Under the pieces are notes generated by a model, which did not search any database, had not been told where the DNA came from, and saw only the letters and a list, made by a program, of their open reading frames with translations. A stretch of DNA of 64,000 nt from contig NZ_LMOV01000012.1 of NCBI RefSeq assembly GCF_001424265.1, positions 599,780 to 663,779 on the forward strand, in the 5' to 3' direction. The DNA comes from Acidovorax sp. Leaf160. GTDB lineage: Bacteria > Pseudomonadota > Gammaproteobacteria > Burkholderiales > Burkholderiaceae_C. Shown here one piece after another: positions 18,585 through 28,272 of this stretch (position 1 is its first letter; each line of letters begins with the position of its first letter). Both the position numbers and the translations under genes were made by a program.

Positions 18585-18638
18585 GCTATAAAAACAATAG
18601 CTGCATGCCCTTACTGAACAAGCGCATGCAGCCTTTTT
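18585..18638. repeat. Intergenic repeat copy A (GCTAT-N7-ATAGC plus hairpin), terminator-like
   Basis: A 17-bp core GCTATAAAAACAATAGC (18585-18601) abuts a hairpin whose arms GCTGCATGC (18600-18608) and GCATGCAGC (18624-18632) are followed by CTTTTT on the plus strand. Read on the minus strand, the hairpin runs into the T-rich core (TATTGTTTTTATAGC). It lies between lpdA and zapE and should end the odh transcript. Four more copies occur at 28183, 37180, 52187 and 57774. Confidence 0.8.
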
Positions 18639-18707
18639 CACTACAAATCGGCCCCTCTCGCAGCGCGCACCGCCCGGGGCGGGCGGCGCGCCGGCTCAGG
18701 CTCAGGC

Positions 18708-20135
<1,428 letters not shown>

Positions 20136-20157
20136 GAGGTACTCGCTTGTTCCGTTG

Positions 20158-20209
20158 AAAAAAGACCCACCGGCGGGCGCGGCCGTCGGGCCAGCCACGC
20201 GGGTGGGTC
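20158..20209 (-). terminator. Terminator-like hairpin between sucB and lpdA (possible attenuator)
   Basis: On the minus strand GACCCACC (20209-20202) pairs with GGTGGGTC (20171-20164), followed at once by six T (20163-20158). The 30-base loop holds a nested GGCC-CGAC-GGCC stem. It lies inside an operon, just before the lpdA start, so partial termination would lower E3 relative to E1/E2. Confidence 0.6.
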
Positions 20210-20222
20210 GATCGAGAAGTGC

Positions 20223-21494
20223 TTAGATATCGAACAGCAGGCGCGAAGGATCTTCCAGCGCATCCTTCATGGCGACCAGGCCCAGCACGGCTTCGCGGCC
20301 GTCGATGATGCGATGGTCATACGACATGGCCAGATAGTTCATCGGGCGCACCACGACCTGGCCGTTCTCGACCACGGCGCGGTCCTTGGTGGCGTGAACG
20401 CCCAGGATGGCCGACTGGGGCGGGTTGATGATGGGGGTGGACATCATCGAGCCGAAGGTGCCGCCGTTCGAGATGGAGAACGTGCCGCCGGTCATCTCCT
20501 CGATGCCCAGCTTGCCTTCGGCCGCCTTCTTGCCGAACTCTGCGATCTTCTTTTCGATGTCGGCGAAGCTCATCTGGTCGGCGTTGCGCAGGATGGGCAC
20601 CACCAGGCCACGGGGCGAACCCACGGCGATGCCGATGTCGAAGTAGCCGTGGTAGACGATGTCGTTGCCGTCCACGGAGGCGTTCAGCACCGGGTACTTC
20701 TTGAGCGCATGCACTGCCGCCTTGACGAAGAAGGACATGAAGCCCAGCTTCACGCCGTGTTCCTTGGTGAAAGAGTCCTGGAACTTCTTGCGCAGGTCCA
20801 TCACCGGCGCCATGTTGACTTCGTTGAACGTCGTCAGGATGGCGTTGGTCGACTGCGACTGCAGCAGGCGCTCGGCCACGCGGGCGCGCAGGCGGCTCAT
20901 GGCCACGCGCTGCTCGGGGCGGTCGCCCAGGTCCTGCTTGGCGGCGGGGGCGGCCACCTGGGGCAGCGCCTTGGTCGGCACGCCGGTCGGGATGGCGCTC
21001 GGCGCAGCCGAAGGCTTGGCACCGCCGGCCACGGCCGACAGCACATCGCCCTTGGTCACGCGGCCGTCCTTGCCGGTGCCGGCCACGGAGCCGACCGACA
21101 GGTTGTTGTCGGCCAGCAGCTTGGCGGCGGCGGGCATGGCCACGTCGCTCTTGGAGCCACCGGCAGCCGGTGCAGCGGCAGGAGCCGCCGCGGCGGGCGC
21201 GGGCGCTGCAGCAGCGGCTGCCGCAGGCGCGGGGGCAGCGGCGCCAGCCTTGCCTTCGGTGTTGATCTTGGCGATCAGCTGATCGGACGCCACGGTGGCG
21301 CCGTCGCCTTGCACGATCTCGGCCAGCACGCCAGCGGAGGGCGCGGGCACTTCCAGCACGACCTTGTCGGTCTCGATCTCGATCAGGATCTCATCGACCG
21401 CGACGGCTTCGCCGGCCTTCTTCTTCCAGGTGAGCATCGTGGCTTCCGCCACGGATTCGGACAGTTGGGGAACCTTGACTTCTACGATAGCCAT
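20223..21494 (-). CDS. sucB: Dihydrolipoyllysine succinyltransferase (E2 of 2-oxoglutarate dehydrogenase)
   Basis: Core subunit that transfers succinyl groups to CoA through a swinging lipoyl arm. The N-terminal lipoyl domain carries the modified lysine in [11 protein letters not shown] near residue 44. An alanine/proline linker, a peripheral-subunit-binding domain ([29 protein letters not shown]) and the 2-oxoacid acyltransferase domain follow, with catalytic [13 protein letters not shown] near the end. One lipoyl domain and 423 residues agree with SucB/OdhB. It starts 52 bases after the sucA stop. ATG 21494 fits the conserved [14 protein letters not shown] start. Confidence 0.96.
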   Translation of the reverse strand: MAIVEVKVPQLSESVAEATMLTWKKKAGEAVAVDEILIEIETDKVVLEVPAPSAGVLAEIVQGDGATVASDQLIAKINTEGKAGAAAPAPAAAAAAAPAPAAAAPAAAPAAGGSKSDVAMPAAAKLLADNNLSVGSVAGTGKDGRVTKGDVLSAVAGGAKPSAAPSAIPTGVPTKALPQVAAPAAKQDLGDRPEQRVAMSRLRARVAERLLQSQSTNAILTTFNEVNMAPVMDLRKKFQDSFTKEHGVKLGFMSFFVKAAVHALKKYPVLNASVDGNDIVYHGYFDIGIAVGSPRGLVVPILRNADQMSFADIEKKIAEFGKKAAEGKLGIEEMTGGTFSISNGGTFGSMMSTPIINPPQSAILGVHATKDRAVVENGQVVVRPMNYLAMSYDHRIIDGREAVLGLVAMKDALEDPSRLLFDI

Positions 21495-21545
21495 AACAAT
21501 TCTTTCGGGGTTGTCTGTGTTTGTTGTGCGTACGGGTGGCCGGCC

Positions 21546-24425
21546 TTACTTGGACAGGACAAACCCCTTGAGCTTGGCGAACGCGCCATCCACCAGCGCC
21601 TTCTGCTGTTCCTGGTGCAGGTGCGAATAGCCCACCGCAGGCGACGCGGAGGCGGCACGGCCGGAATAACCCAGCTTCTGGCCGTCCAGCATGTTCTCGT
21701 GGATGTAGTGCTGCACGAAGAACCAGGCACCCTGGTTCTGCGGCTCGTCCTGGCACCACACGATGTCGGTGGCGTTGGGGTACTTCTTCAGCTCGGTGGC
21801 GAATGCCTTGTGCGGGAAGGGATAGAGCTGCTCGACACGGATGATCGCCACGTCGTCGGCTTCCTTCTCCTCGCGCTTCTTCACCAGGTCGTAGTACACC
21901 TTGCCCGAGCAGGCGATCACGCGCTTGACCTTGTCGGCCCGCTTGTCGATGGCCTCGTTCTGCTCCGGAATCACGGTCTGGAAGGCGCCCTTCGTGAACT
22001 CGGACAGCGGCGAGGTCGCGTCCTTGTTACGCAGCAGCGACTTCGGCGTCATGATGATCAGCGGCTTGCGCAGGTTGCGCACCATCTGGCGACGCAGCAC
22101 ATGGAAGATCTGGCTGGCCGTGGTGGGCTGCACGATCTGCATGTTGGCGTCCGCGGCCAGCTGCATGAAGCGCTCCAGGCGTGCGGAGCTGTGCTCCGGG
22201 CCCTGGCCTTCGTAGCCATGCGGCAGCATCAGCGTGATGCCGTTGACGCGGCCCCACTTCACCTCGCCCGAGGCGATGAACTGGTCGATCACGACCTGCG
22301 CGCCGTTGGCGAAGTCGCCGAACTGCGCTTCCCAGATCACCAGCGTGTTGGGGTCGTTCGATGCATAGCCGTACTCGAAGCCCAGCACCGCCTCTTCCGA
22401 CAGGATGGAGTCGATCACGACGAACGGAGCCTGGTTCTCGCTCACGTTCTGCAGCGGCAGGTAGGTGCCCGTGTCCCACTTCTCGCGCTTCTGGTCGTGA
22501 ATCACGGCGTGGCGGTGCGTGAACGTGCCACGGCCGCAGTCTTCGCCGGACAGGCGCACCGGGAAGCCGCTAGCCACCAGCGAGGCGAAAGCCATGTGCT
22601 CGCCCATGCCCCAGTCCACCGGAATGTCGCCACGGCCCATCGCTGCGCGGTCGTCATACACCTTCTTGACCAGCTGGTGCGGCGTGACGCTTTCAGGGAT
22701 GGTGGTGATCTTCTCGGACAGGCGCTTCCACTCGGCGAGCGGAATGGCGGTGTCGCCGGCATCGGTCCACTTCTTGCCCAGGAACGGGCTCCAGTCCACC
22801 GCGTACTTGCTCTTGAAGTTGGTCAGCACCGGATCGACCGTGTGCTTGCCCGCCTCCATCGCGGCGCGGTAGGCCTTGAACATGTCGTCGCCCAGCGTCT
22901 CGCCCATGCCCTGCGCGGCCAGCTTGTCTGCGTACAGCTTGCGGGTGCCGGGGTGCGCGCCGATCTTCTTGTACATCAGCGGCTGGGTCAGCGCAGGCGT
23001 GTCCTGCTCGTTGTGGCCCAGCTTGCGGAAGCAGATGATGTCGACGACCACGTCCTTCTGGAATTCCATGCGGAATTCGAGGGCCAGCTGCGTGGCCAGG
23101 GCCACGGCTTCCGGATCGTCGCCGTTCACGTGCAGGACCGGCGACTCCACCATCTTGACGATGTCCGTGCAATACAGCGTGGAACGCGCATCGCGGGGGT
23201 CGGACGTGGTGAAGCCGATCTGGTTGTTGATGATGATGTGCACCGTGCCGCCCGTGGAATAGCCACGGGTCTGGGCCAGCGCCAGGGTTTCCTGGTTCAC
23301 GCCCTGGCCGGCGAAGGCCGCGTCGCCGTGCACCAGCACCGGCAGCACCTGCTTGCCATGCGGATCGGCGCGGCGGTCCATGCGGGCACGCACGGAGCCT
23401 TCCACCACCGGGTTGACGATTTCCAGGTGGGACGGGTTGAACGCCAGCGACAGGTGGACCGGGCCGCCAGGGGTGGACACGTCCGAGCTGAAGCCCTGGT
23501 GGTACTTCACGTCGCCGGAAGGCAGGTCTTCAGGGGCGGTGTGGTCGAACTCGGCGAACAGGTCCTTGGGCATCTTGCCCAGCGTGTTCACCAGCACGTT
23601 CAGGCGGCCGCGGTGGGCCATGCCGATGACGATTTCCTGCACGCCCTTGGCGCCGGCCGACTGGATCAGCTCGTCCATGGCGGCGATGAAGCTCTCGCCG
23701 CCTTCGAGCGAGAAGCGCTTCTGGCCGACGTACTTCGTGTGCAGGAAGCGCTCCAGGCCTTCGGCTGCGGTCAGGCGGTCGAGGATCTGCTTCTTCTTTT
23801 CGGGGCCGAACGAGGGCTTGCTGCGGATGGTTTCCAGCTTTTCCTGCCACCAGCGCTTCTGGTTCTGGTCGGAGGCGTACATGTACTCGGCGCCGATGGT
23901 GCCGCAGTAGGTCTCGCGCAGGGCGTTGATCAGCTCACGCAGCGGCATGGATTCCTTGCCGAAGAACGTGTTGCTGGTGTTGAAGACGGTTTCCTGGTCG
24001 GCGTCGGTGAAGCCGTAGAACGAAGGCTCCAGCTCGGGAATGGCCGGGCGCTCGGTGCGCTTGAGCGGGTCGAGATCGGCCCAGCGCTGGCCCACGTTGC
24101 GGTAGGCGGCGATCAGCTGCTGGACGGCGGTGCGCTTGCGGCCCAGTTCCGAATCGGCGCCGGTGGCGACGACGACCTTGGTGCCACCCTGCTTGGCGCG
24201 TTCCGCGAAAGCATTGATGACGGGAAGATGGGGGACATCCTTGGCGTTGCTGCCGTCCACCGCGGGCACGTGCTGGAGTGCGTCGAAGTAGTCGCGCCAG
24301 CTGTCGGGCACGCTGCCCGGATTGGCCAGGTAGTTTTCATACATCTCTTCGACATAGGGCGCATTGCCGCCGAAGAGATAGGTGTTGCCTTGGTAGGCTT
24401 GATAGACGGACGTCGTATCGCTCAT
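21546..24425 (-). CDS. sucA: 2-oxoglutarate dehydrogenase E1 component
   Basis: Thiamine-diphosphate-dependent decarboxylase of the TCA cycle. The N-terminus MSDTTSVYQAYQGNTYLFGG leads into the E1 N-terminal region (YVEEMYENYLANPGSVPDSWRDYF), then the TPP-binding transketolase-like core (GMAHRGRLNVLVNTLGK, VHGDAAFAGQGVNQETL, ending the cofactor motif with NNQIGFTTSDPRDARST). The transketolase C-terminal half contains HGYEGQGPEHSSARLERF. It is 959 residues (E. coli 933). ATG 24425 is the family start; an open frame to 24602 adds 59 unrelated residues. First gene of sucA-sucB-lpdA. Confidence 0.97.
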   Translation of the reverse strand: MSDTTSVYQAYQGNTYLFGGNAPYVEEMYENYLANPGSVPDSWRDYFDALQHVPAVDGSNAKDVPHLPVINAFAERAKQGGTKVVVATGADSELGRKRTAVQQLIAAYRNVGQRWADLDPLKRTERPAIPELEPSFYGFTDADQETVFNTSNTFFGKESMPLRELINALRETYCGTIGAEYMYASDQNQKRWWQEKLETIRSKPSFGPEKKKQILDRLTAAEGLERFLHTKYVGQKRFSLEGGESFIAAMDELIQSAGAKGVQEIVIGMAHRGRLNVLVNTLGKMPKDLFAEFDHTAPEDLPSGDVKYHQGFSSDVSTPGGPVHLSLAFNPSHLEIVNPVVEGSVRARMDRRADPHGKQVLPVLVHGDAAFAGQGVNQETLALAQTRGYSTGGTVHIIINNQIGFTTSDPRDARSTLYCTDIVKMVESPVLHVNGDDPEAVALATQLALEFRMEFQKDVVVDIICFRKLGHNEQDTPALTQPLMYKKIGAHPGTRKLYADKLAAQGMGETLGDDMFKAYRAAMEAGKHTVDPVLTNFKSKYAVDWSPFLGKKWTDAGDTAIPLAEWKRLSEKITTIPESVTPHQLVKKVYDDRAAMGRGDIPVDWGMGEHMAFASLVASGFPVRLSGEDCGRGTFTHRHAVIHDQKREKWDTGTYLPLQNVSENQAPFVVIDSILSEEAVLGFEYGYASNDPNTLVIWEAQFGDFANGAQVVIDQFIASGEVKWGRVNGITLMLPHGYEGQGPEHSSARLERFMQLAADANMQIVQPTTASQIFHVLRRQMVRNLRKPLIIMTPKSLLRNKDATSPLSEFTKGAFQTVIPEQNEAIDKRADKVKRVIACSGKVYYDLVKKREEKEADDVAIIRVEQLYPFPHKAFATELKKYPNATDIVWCQDEPQNQGAWFFVQHYIHENMLDGQKLGYSGRAASASPAVGYSHLHQEQQKALVDGAFAKLKGFVLSK

Positions 24426-24663
24426 TGTTCCGCTGACCTCTGTCTCCCTGAGGGAAACGTTAGCTGGTTGGTAAACCTTCCGCGACACGGCTGAACCGGT
24501 TGGCGGATGCGACTGTGGCTGGGGAAGGGCCGGGGGTTGCGACCGCCATTGTGCCATCGAACCTTTTTCGGCGGCGCAGTCGGCCTGATGTCCGACGCGC
24601 AACGCATCGCAAGATCGCGTGGGGCTCGCTTACATTTAGCGGAAGTTTCCACGGTACGTGTTC

Positions 24664-25743
24664 ATGAATCTTCCTACGCTCCAGAGCCGCACGCTGCTGC
24701 TCCTGCTGGTGGCCGTCACGGTCGCCTTCTTCGCCATCCTCTGGCCGTTCCACGGCGCGGTGTTCTGGGGCATGGTGCTGGCCATCCTGTTCACGCCGCT
24801 CTACCGCAAGCTGCTGCGCCGCATGCCGCAGCGCCCGAACACGGCCGCGCTCGCCACGCTGGTGCTGTGCCTGGTGGTGGTGATTCTTCCCAGCACGCTG
24901 ATCGGCATCTCGCTGGTGCAGGAAGCCGGGCTGGTGTATGAGCGGCTGCGTTCCGGCCAGCTGAATCTGGGCGCCTACGCGCAGCAGGTGATGTCCGCGC
25001 TGCCGAACTGGGTGCTGTCGCTGCTCGATCGCTTCAACCTGACCTCGATGGCGGACGTCCAGGCACGCCTGTCCACGGTGGGCGTGCAGGCCGGCCAGGC
25101 CCTCGCCACCCGCGCGCTCGACCTGGGGCAGAACACGCTGCAATTCCTGGTGAGCTTCGGCATCATGCTGTATCTGCTTTTCTTCCTGCTGCGCGACGGC
25201 GCGGCGCTCGGCAAGCGCATCGGCGACGCCATTCCGCTCGACGAGGGGCACAAGCGCCAGCTGATCACCAAGTTCACCACGGTGATCCGCGCCACGGTCA
25301 AGGGCAACATCGTGGTGGCGGCGGTCCAGGGCGCGCTGGGGGGCATCGCCTTCTGGGTGCTGGGCATCCAGGGCCCCGTGCTGTGGGGCGTGCTGATGGC
25401 CTTCCTGTCGCTGCTGCCCGCCGTCGGCGCCGGGCTGATCTGGGCGCCTGTCGCCATCTATTTCTTCGCCACCGGCGCGGTGATGCAGGGCACCATGCTC
25501 ACGGCCTACGGCATCTTCGTGATCGGCCTGGTGGACAACGTGCTGCGTCCCCTGCTGGTGGGCAAGGACACCAAGATGCCCGACTACGTGGTCCTGATCT
25601 CCACCGTGGGCGGCATGGCCTTGTTCGGGTTGACGGGTTTCGTGATCGGTCCGGTCATCGCAGCGCTCTTCATCGCGACGTGGGAGCTGTTCGCCCCGCC
25701 CCGCACGTCCAGCGCCGCCACCTCCCCGACCCCCCGGCCCTGA
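24664..25743 (+). CDS. AI-2E family (PerM/TqsA-like) membrane protein
   Basis: Polytopic inner-membrane protein of the AI-2 exporter superfamily, 359 residues with about seven hydrophobic segments: a pair near the N-terminus (LLLLLVAVTVAFFAILWPF), a cytoplasmic/periplasmic middle, and a C-terminal cluster with the family motif GIQGPVLWGVLMAFLSLLPAVGAGLIWAPVAIYFF and PLLVGKDTKMPDYVVLISTVGG. Such proteins export small molecules or couple to cation movement; the substrate here cannot be told. ATG 24664 was chosen; a GTG six bases earlier is an alternative. A TACATT at 24631-24636 is a possible -10. Divergent from sucA. Confidence 0.88.
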   Translation: MNLPTLQSRTLLLLLVAVTVAFFAILWPFHGAVFWGMVLAILFTPLYRKLLRRMPQRPNTAALATLVLCLVVVILPSTLIGISLVQEAGLVYERLRSGQLNLGAYAQQVMSALPNWVLSLLDRFNLTSMADVQARLSTVGVQAGQALATRALDLGQNTLQFLVSFGIMLYLLFFLLRDGAALGKRIGDAIPLDEGHKRQLITKFTTVIRATVKGNIVVAAVQGALGGIAFWVLGIQGPVLWGVLMAFLSLLPAVGAGLIWAPVAIYFFATGAVMQGTMLTAYGIFVIGLVDNVLRPLLVGKDTKMPDYVVLISTVGGMALFGLTGFVIGPVIAALFIATWELFAPPRTSSAATSPTPRP

Positions 25744-25830
25744 CGGGCCCGGAGCGCGGCTGCAGGCAGAGCCGCTGGCCTCCCATCCATCCGTCCGGCA
25801 CATGATGCCGGATGCACTGACTGTCTGTCG

Positions 25831-28116
25831 ATGATGCGCCCTCTTCCGGTCCGTCGGTACGCAGCCCTGGCGCTGGCACTGTCGGCCGCCATCGCCGCCC
25901 TCTTCACGCAGGCCATCCTGACCCTGCGCGACGAGCGCTGGATCCATGTGCGCGAGAACAACGCCACGCTGGTCCATACCATCGAGCAGAACGTCGGCCG
26001 CACGCTCGACGGCTTCACCCATTCGCTGGAAGGGGCCGTCACCGGCCTCAACCGACCCGATCTGGGCACGCTGCCGCCTTCCGTGCGGCATGCAGTGCTG
26101 TTCGACAGCTCCCTGCGGCTGCGCGGACTGGGCTCGGTCCTCGTGCTGGACCGGGCGGGCAACATCGTTTTCGACTCCACCTCCGAGCGGCCTCGCGAGG
26201 GCAACTTCAGCGACCGCGATTACTTTCAGGTGCATGCGCAACGCAGCGTGCGGGGGCTCTACATCAGCCAACCCGTGCTCTCACGCCTCTCCAGCGGACA
26301 GCCCAGCCTGCCGCTCAGCCTGGCCTACTACGACGCCGACGGCGCGTTTGCCGGCGTGGTGGTGGGCGCCATCCGGGTCGCCTACTTCGAGGAACTCTTT
26401 GCCTCGGTCAACACCGACTCCGCGAACCGGGTGGCGCTCTGGCGCACCGACGGTCTGCGGCTGGCCACCGTGCCTGCGGACACGGCACAGCCGGGCTCCC
26501 TGGCGGCCGACCCCGCGCTGGTGCAGCGCATGACGGGGGCGGACCACGGCACGTTCGTGGATACCGCCGGGCACGACGGCACGGAGCGCCTGCATGCCTA
26601 TCGTTGGGTGCAGGCCCACCCGCTGGTGGTGGAGGTGAGCCAGCCGCTGGGCGCGATCCTGAAGAGCTGGCGCCGCAGCGCCTGGCTGCTGGGCAGCTTC
26701 GCCACGCTGCTGGTCTTGTCCAGCCTGGGCCTCGCCTGGCTTTTCATGCGCGAGCTGCTCCGCCGCCAGACCATCGGCGCGCAACTCAGGCAAGCCGAGC
26801 ACGATCTCAGCACCATCCTGCACAACCTGCCGTCCATGGTGGCCTACTGGGACAGCAGCCTCCACAACCGCTTCGCCAACCAGGCCTACCTGCAGTGGGC
26901 CGGAGTGACCGCCGAGCAACTGCGCGCGCAGCGGCTGGACGAAGCGGCAGAACCCCAGTTCTACGCCCAGGTCCGCGACCATGTCGAGAAGGCATTGCAG
27001 GGTCACCGCCAGGTGTTCGAACGCACGCTGCGCCTGCCATCGGGCGAGAAACGCCATGCCGTGGTCTCCTACATCCCCGACGAGGAACACGGCGTGGTGC
27101 GCGGATTCTTCGTGCAGATCGACGACCTGACCGAGCGCAAGCAGATGGAGGACCTGCTGTTCGAGGAAAAGGAACTGGTTCGGCTCACGCTGCAGGCCAT
27201 CGGCGACGCGGTGATCTGCACCGACGCGCAGGGCAAGGTCACCTACCTCAACCCGGTGGCCGAACGCATGACGGGCTGGCAGGCGTTCGACGCAGCGGGC
27301 CAGCACGTGGACCGCGTGGCACCGTTGCAGCTGCCGGGCGACGCCGCAGCGGGCGCCAGCCCCATCCAGCGCGCGCTCACCGAAGGCACCAGCCAGACGG
27401 CCCAGCGCGGCGTCACGCTGCGCCGGCGCGACGGCAGCGCCGTGGAAGTGGAAGAGTCGGCCAGCCCCATCACCGACCGGCACGGCGCGGTGACCGGCGC
27501 CGTGATGGTGCTCCGCGACGTGACCGAGGCGATGGAGCTGTCCCGCCGGCTGACGCGGCTGGCGCAATACGACGCCCTGACCGGGCTGCCCAACCGCATG
27601 CTGCTGCAGGACCGGGCGCAGCAGGCCATCGCGCGGGCCCGGCGCGACAAGCGAAGCCTGGCGCTGATGTTCATCGACCTCGACGGTTTCAAGCAGGTCA
27701 ACGACACGCTGGGACACGAGGCCGGCGACGCCCTGCTGATCCAGATGGCCCGGCGCTTCACCGCCGCGGTGCGCCAGTCGGACACCGTCTGCCGCCAGGG
27801 CGGCGACGAATTCGTGGTGCTGCTGCCCGCGCTCGACAGCGCGGAGCAGGCGCAGGTGGTGGCCGAAAAGCTGATGGCCGCCTGCGCAGAGCCTTTCGCG
27901 ATGGACGGCCACGCCCGGCAGATCTGGCTGAGCGGGGGCATTGCCCTCTACCCGCAGCATGGCGAGACATTCGAGGCGCTCGCCCGCAGTGCCGATGCCG
28001 CCATGTACGCGGCCAAGCGCTCGGGCCGCCGCCAATTCCGCCTCGCGCGGTCGCCCGGACAGCCCGGCGCGCAGCCGGCAGAATCGCGCAGCGACCCGGA
28101 CGCCCCTGGCGCGTAG
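25831..28116 (+). CDS. Membrane diguanylate cyclase with dCACHE, two PAS and GGDEF domains
   Basis: Makes the second messenger c-di-GMP. Order: TM1 (residues 10-30), an extracytoplasmic Cache-type sensor (about 31-285) with the typical FSDRDYFQVHAQRS, TM2 (about 290-312), PAS 1 (about 325-445, ending DDLTERKQ), PAS 2 (about 450-570) and the GGDEF domain starting at YDALTGLPNR. The active site is canonical GGDEF at 657-661 with an inhibitory RxxD site RQSD at 648-651, five residues before, so it should be active and product-inhibited. No EAL domain is present. Two adjacent ATGs (25831, 25834) are possible starts. A repeat-type terminator follows. Confidence 0.93.
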   Translation: MMRPLPVRRYAALALALSAAIAALFTQAILTLRDERWIHVRENNATLVHTIEQNVGRTLDGFTHSLEGAVTGLNRPDLGTLPPSVRHAVLFDSSLRLRGLGSVLVLDRAGNIVFDSTSERPREGNFSDRDYFQVHAQRSVRGLYISQPVLSRLSSGQPSLPLSLAYYDADGAFAGVVVGAIRVAYFEELFASVNTDSANRVALWRTDGLRLATVPADTAQPGSLAADPALVQRMTGADHGTFVDTAGHDGTERLHAYRWVQAHPLVVEVSQPLGAILKSWRRSAWLLGSFATLLVLSSLGLAWLFMRELLRRQTIGAQLRQAEHDLSTILHNLPSMVAYWDSSLHNRFANQAYLQWAGVTAEQLRAQRLDEAAEPQFYAQVRDHVEKALQGHRQVFERTLRLPSGEKRHAVVSYIPDEEHGVVRGFFVQIDDLTERKQMEDLLFEEKELVRLTLQAIGDAVICTDAQGKVTYLNPVAERMTGWQAFDAAGQHVDRVAPLQLPGDAAAGASPIQRALTEGTSQTAQRGVTLRRRDGSAVEVEESASPITDRHGAVTGAVMVLRDVTEAMELSRRLTRLAQYDALTGLPNRMLLQDRAQQAIARARRDKRSLALMFIDLDGFKQVNDTLGHEAGDALLIQMARRFTAAVRQSDTVCRQGGDEFVVLLPALDSAEQAQVVAEKLMAACAEPFAMDGHARQIWLSGGIALYPQHGETFEALARSADAAMYAAKRSGRRQFRLARSPGQPGAQPAESRSDPDAPGA

Positions 28117-28182
28117 ACGCTGGGCCGCCCGGGCGGCGTGGCGGTGGAACCTGCACCGCACACCGCACCCGCACACCGTTTC

Positions 28183-28240
28183 GCTATTTTTTTAATAGCA
28201 TCAAATGCAGCACCAACAAGCGCTGGATGCCAAATTCCCT
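28183..28240. repeat. Intergenic repeat copy B between convergent genes
   Basis: Core GCTATTTTTTTAATAGC at 28183-28199, then a weaker stem region (GCAGCACC...AAGCGCTGG). It lies between the diguanylate cyclase gene and the convergent hydrolase lipoprotein gene, where a bidirectional terminator is expected. Confidence 0.65.
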
Positions 28241-28272
28241 CGAAACGGCATCACCGGCACGGGCGCGGCCCG

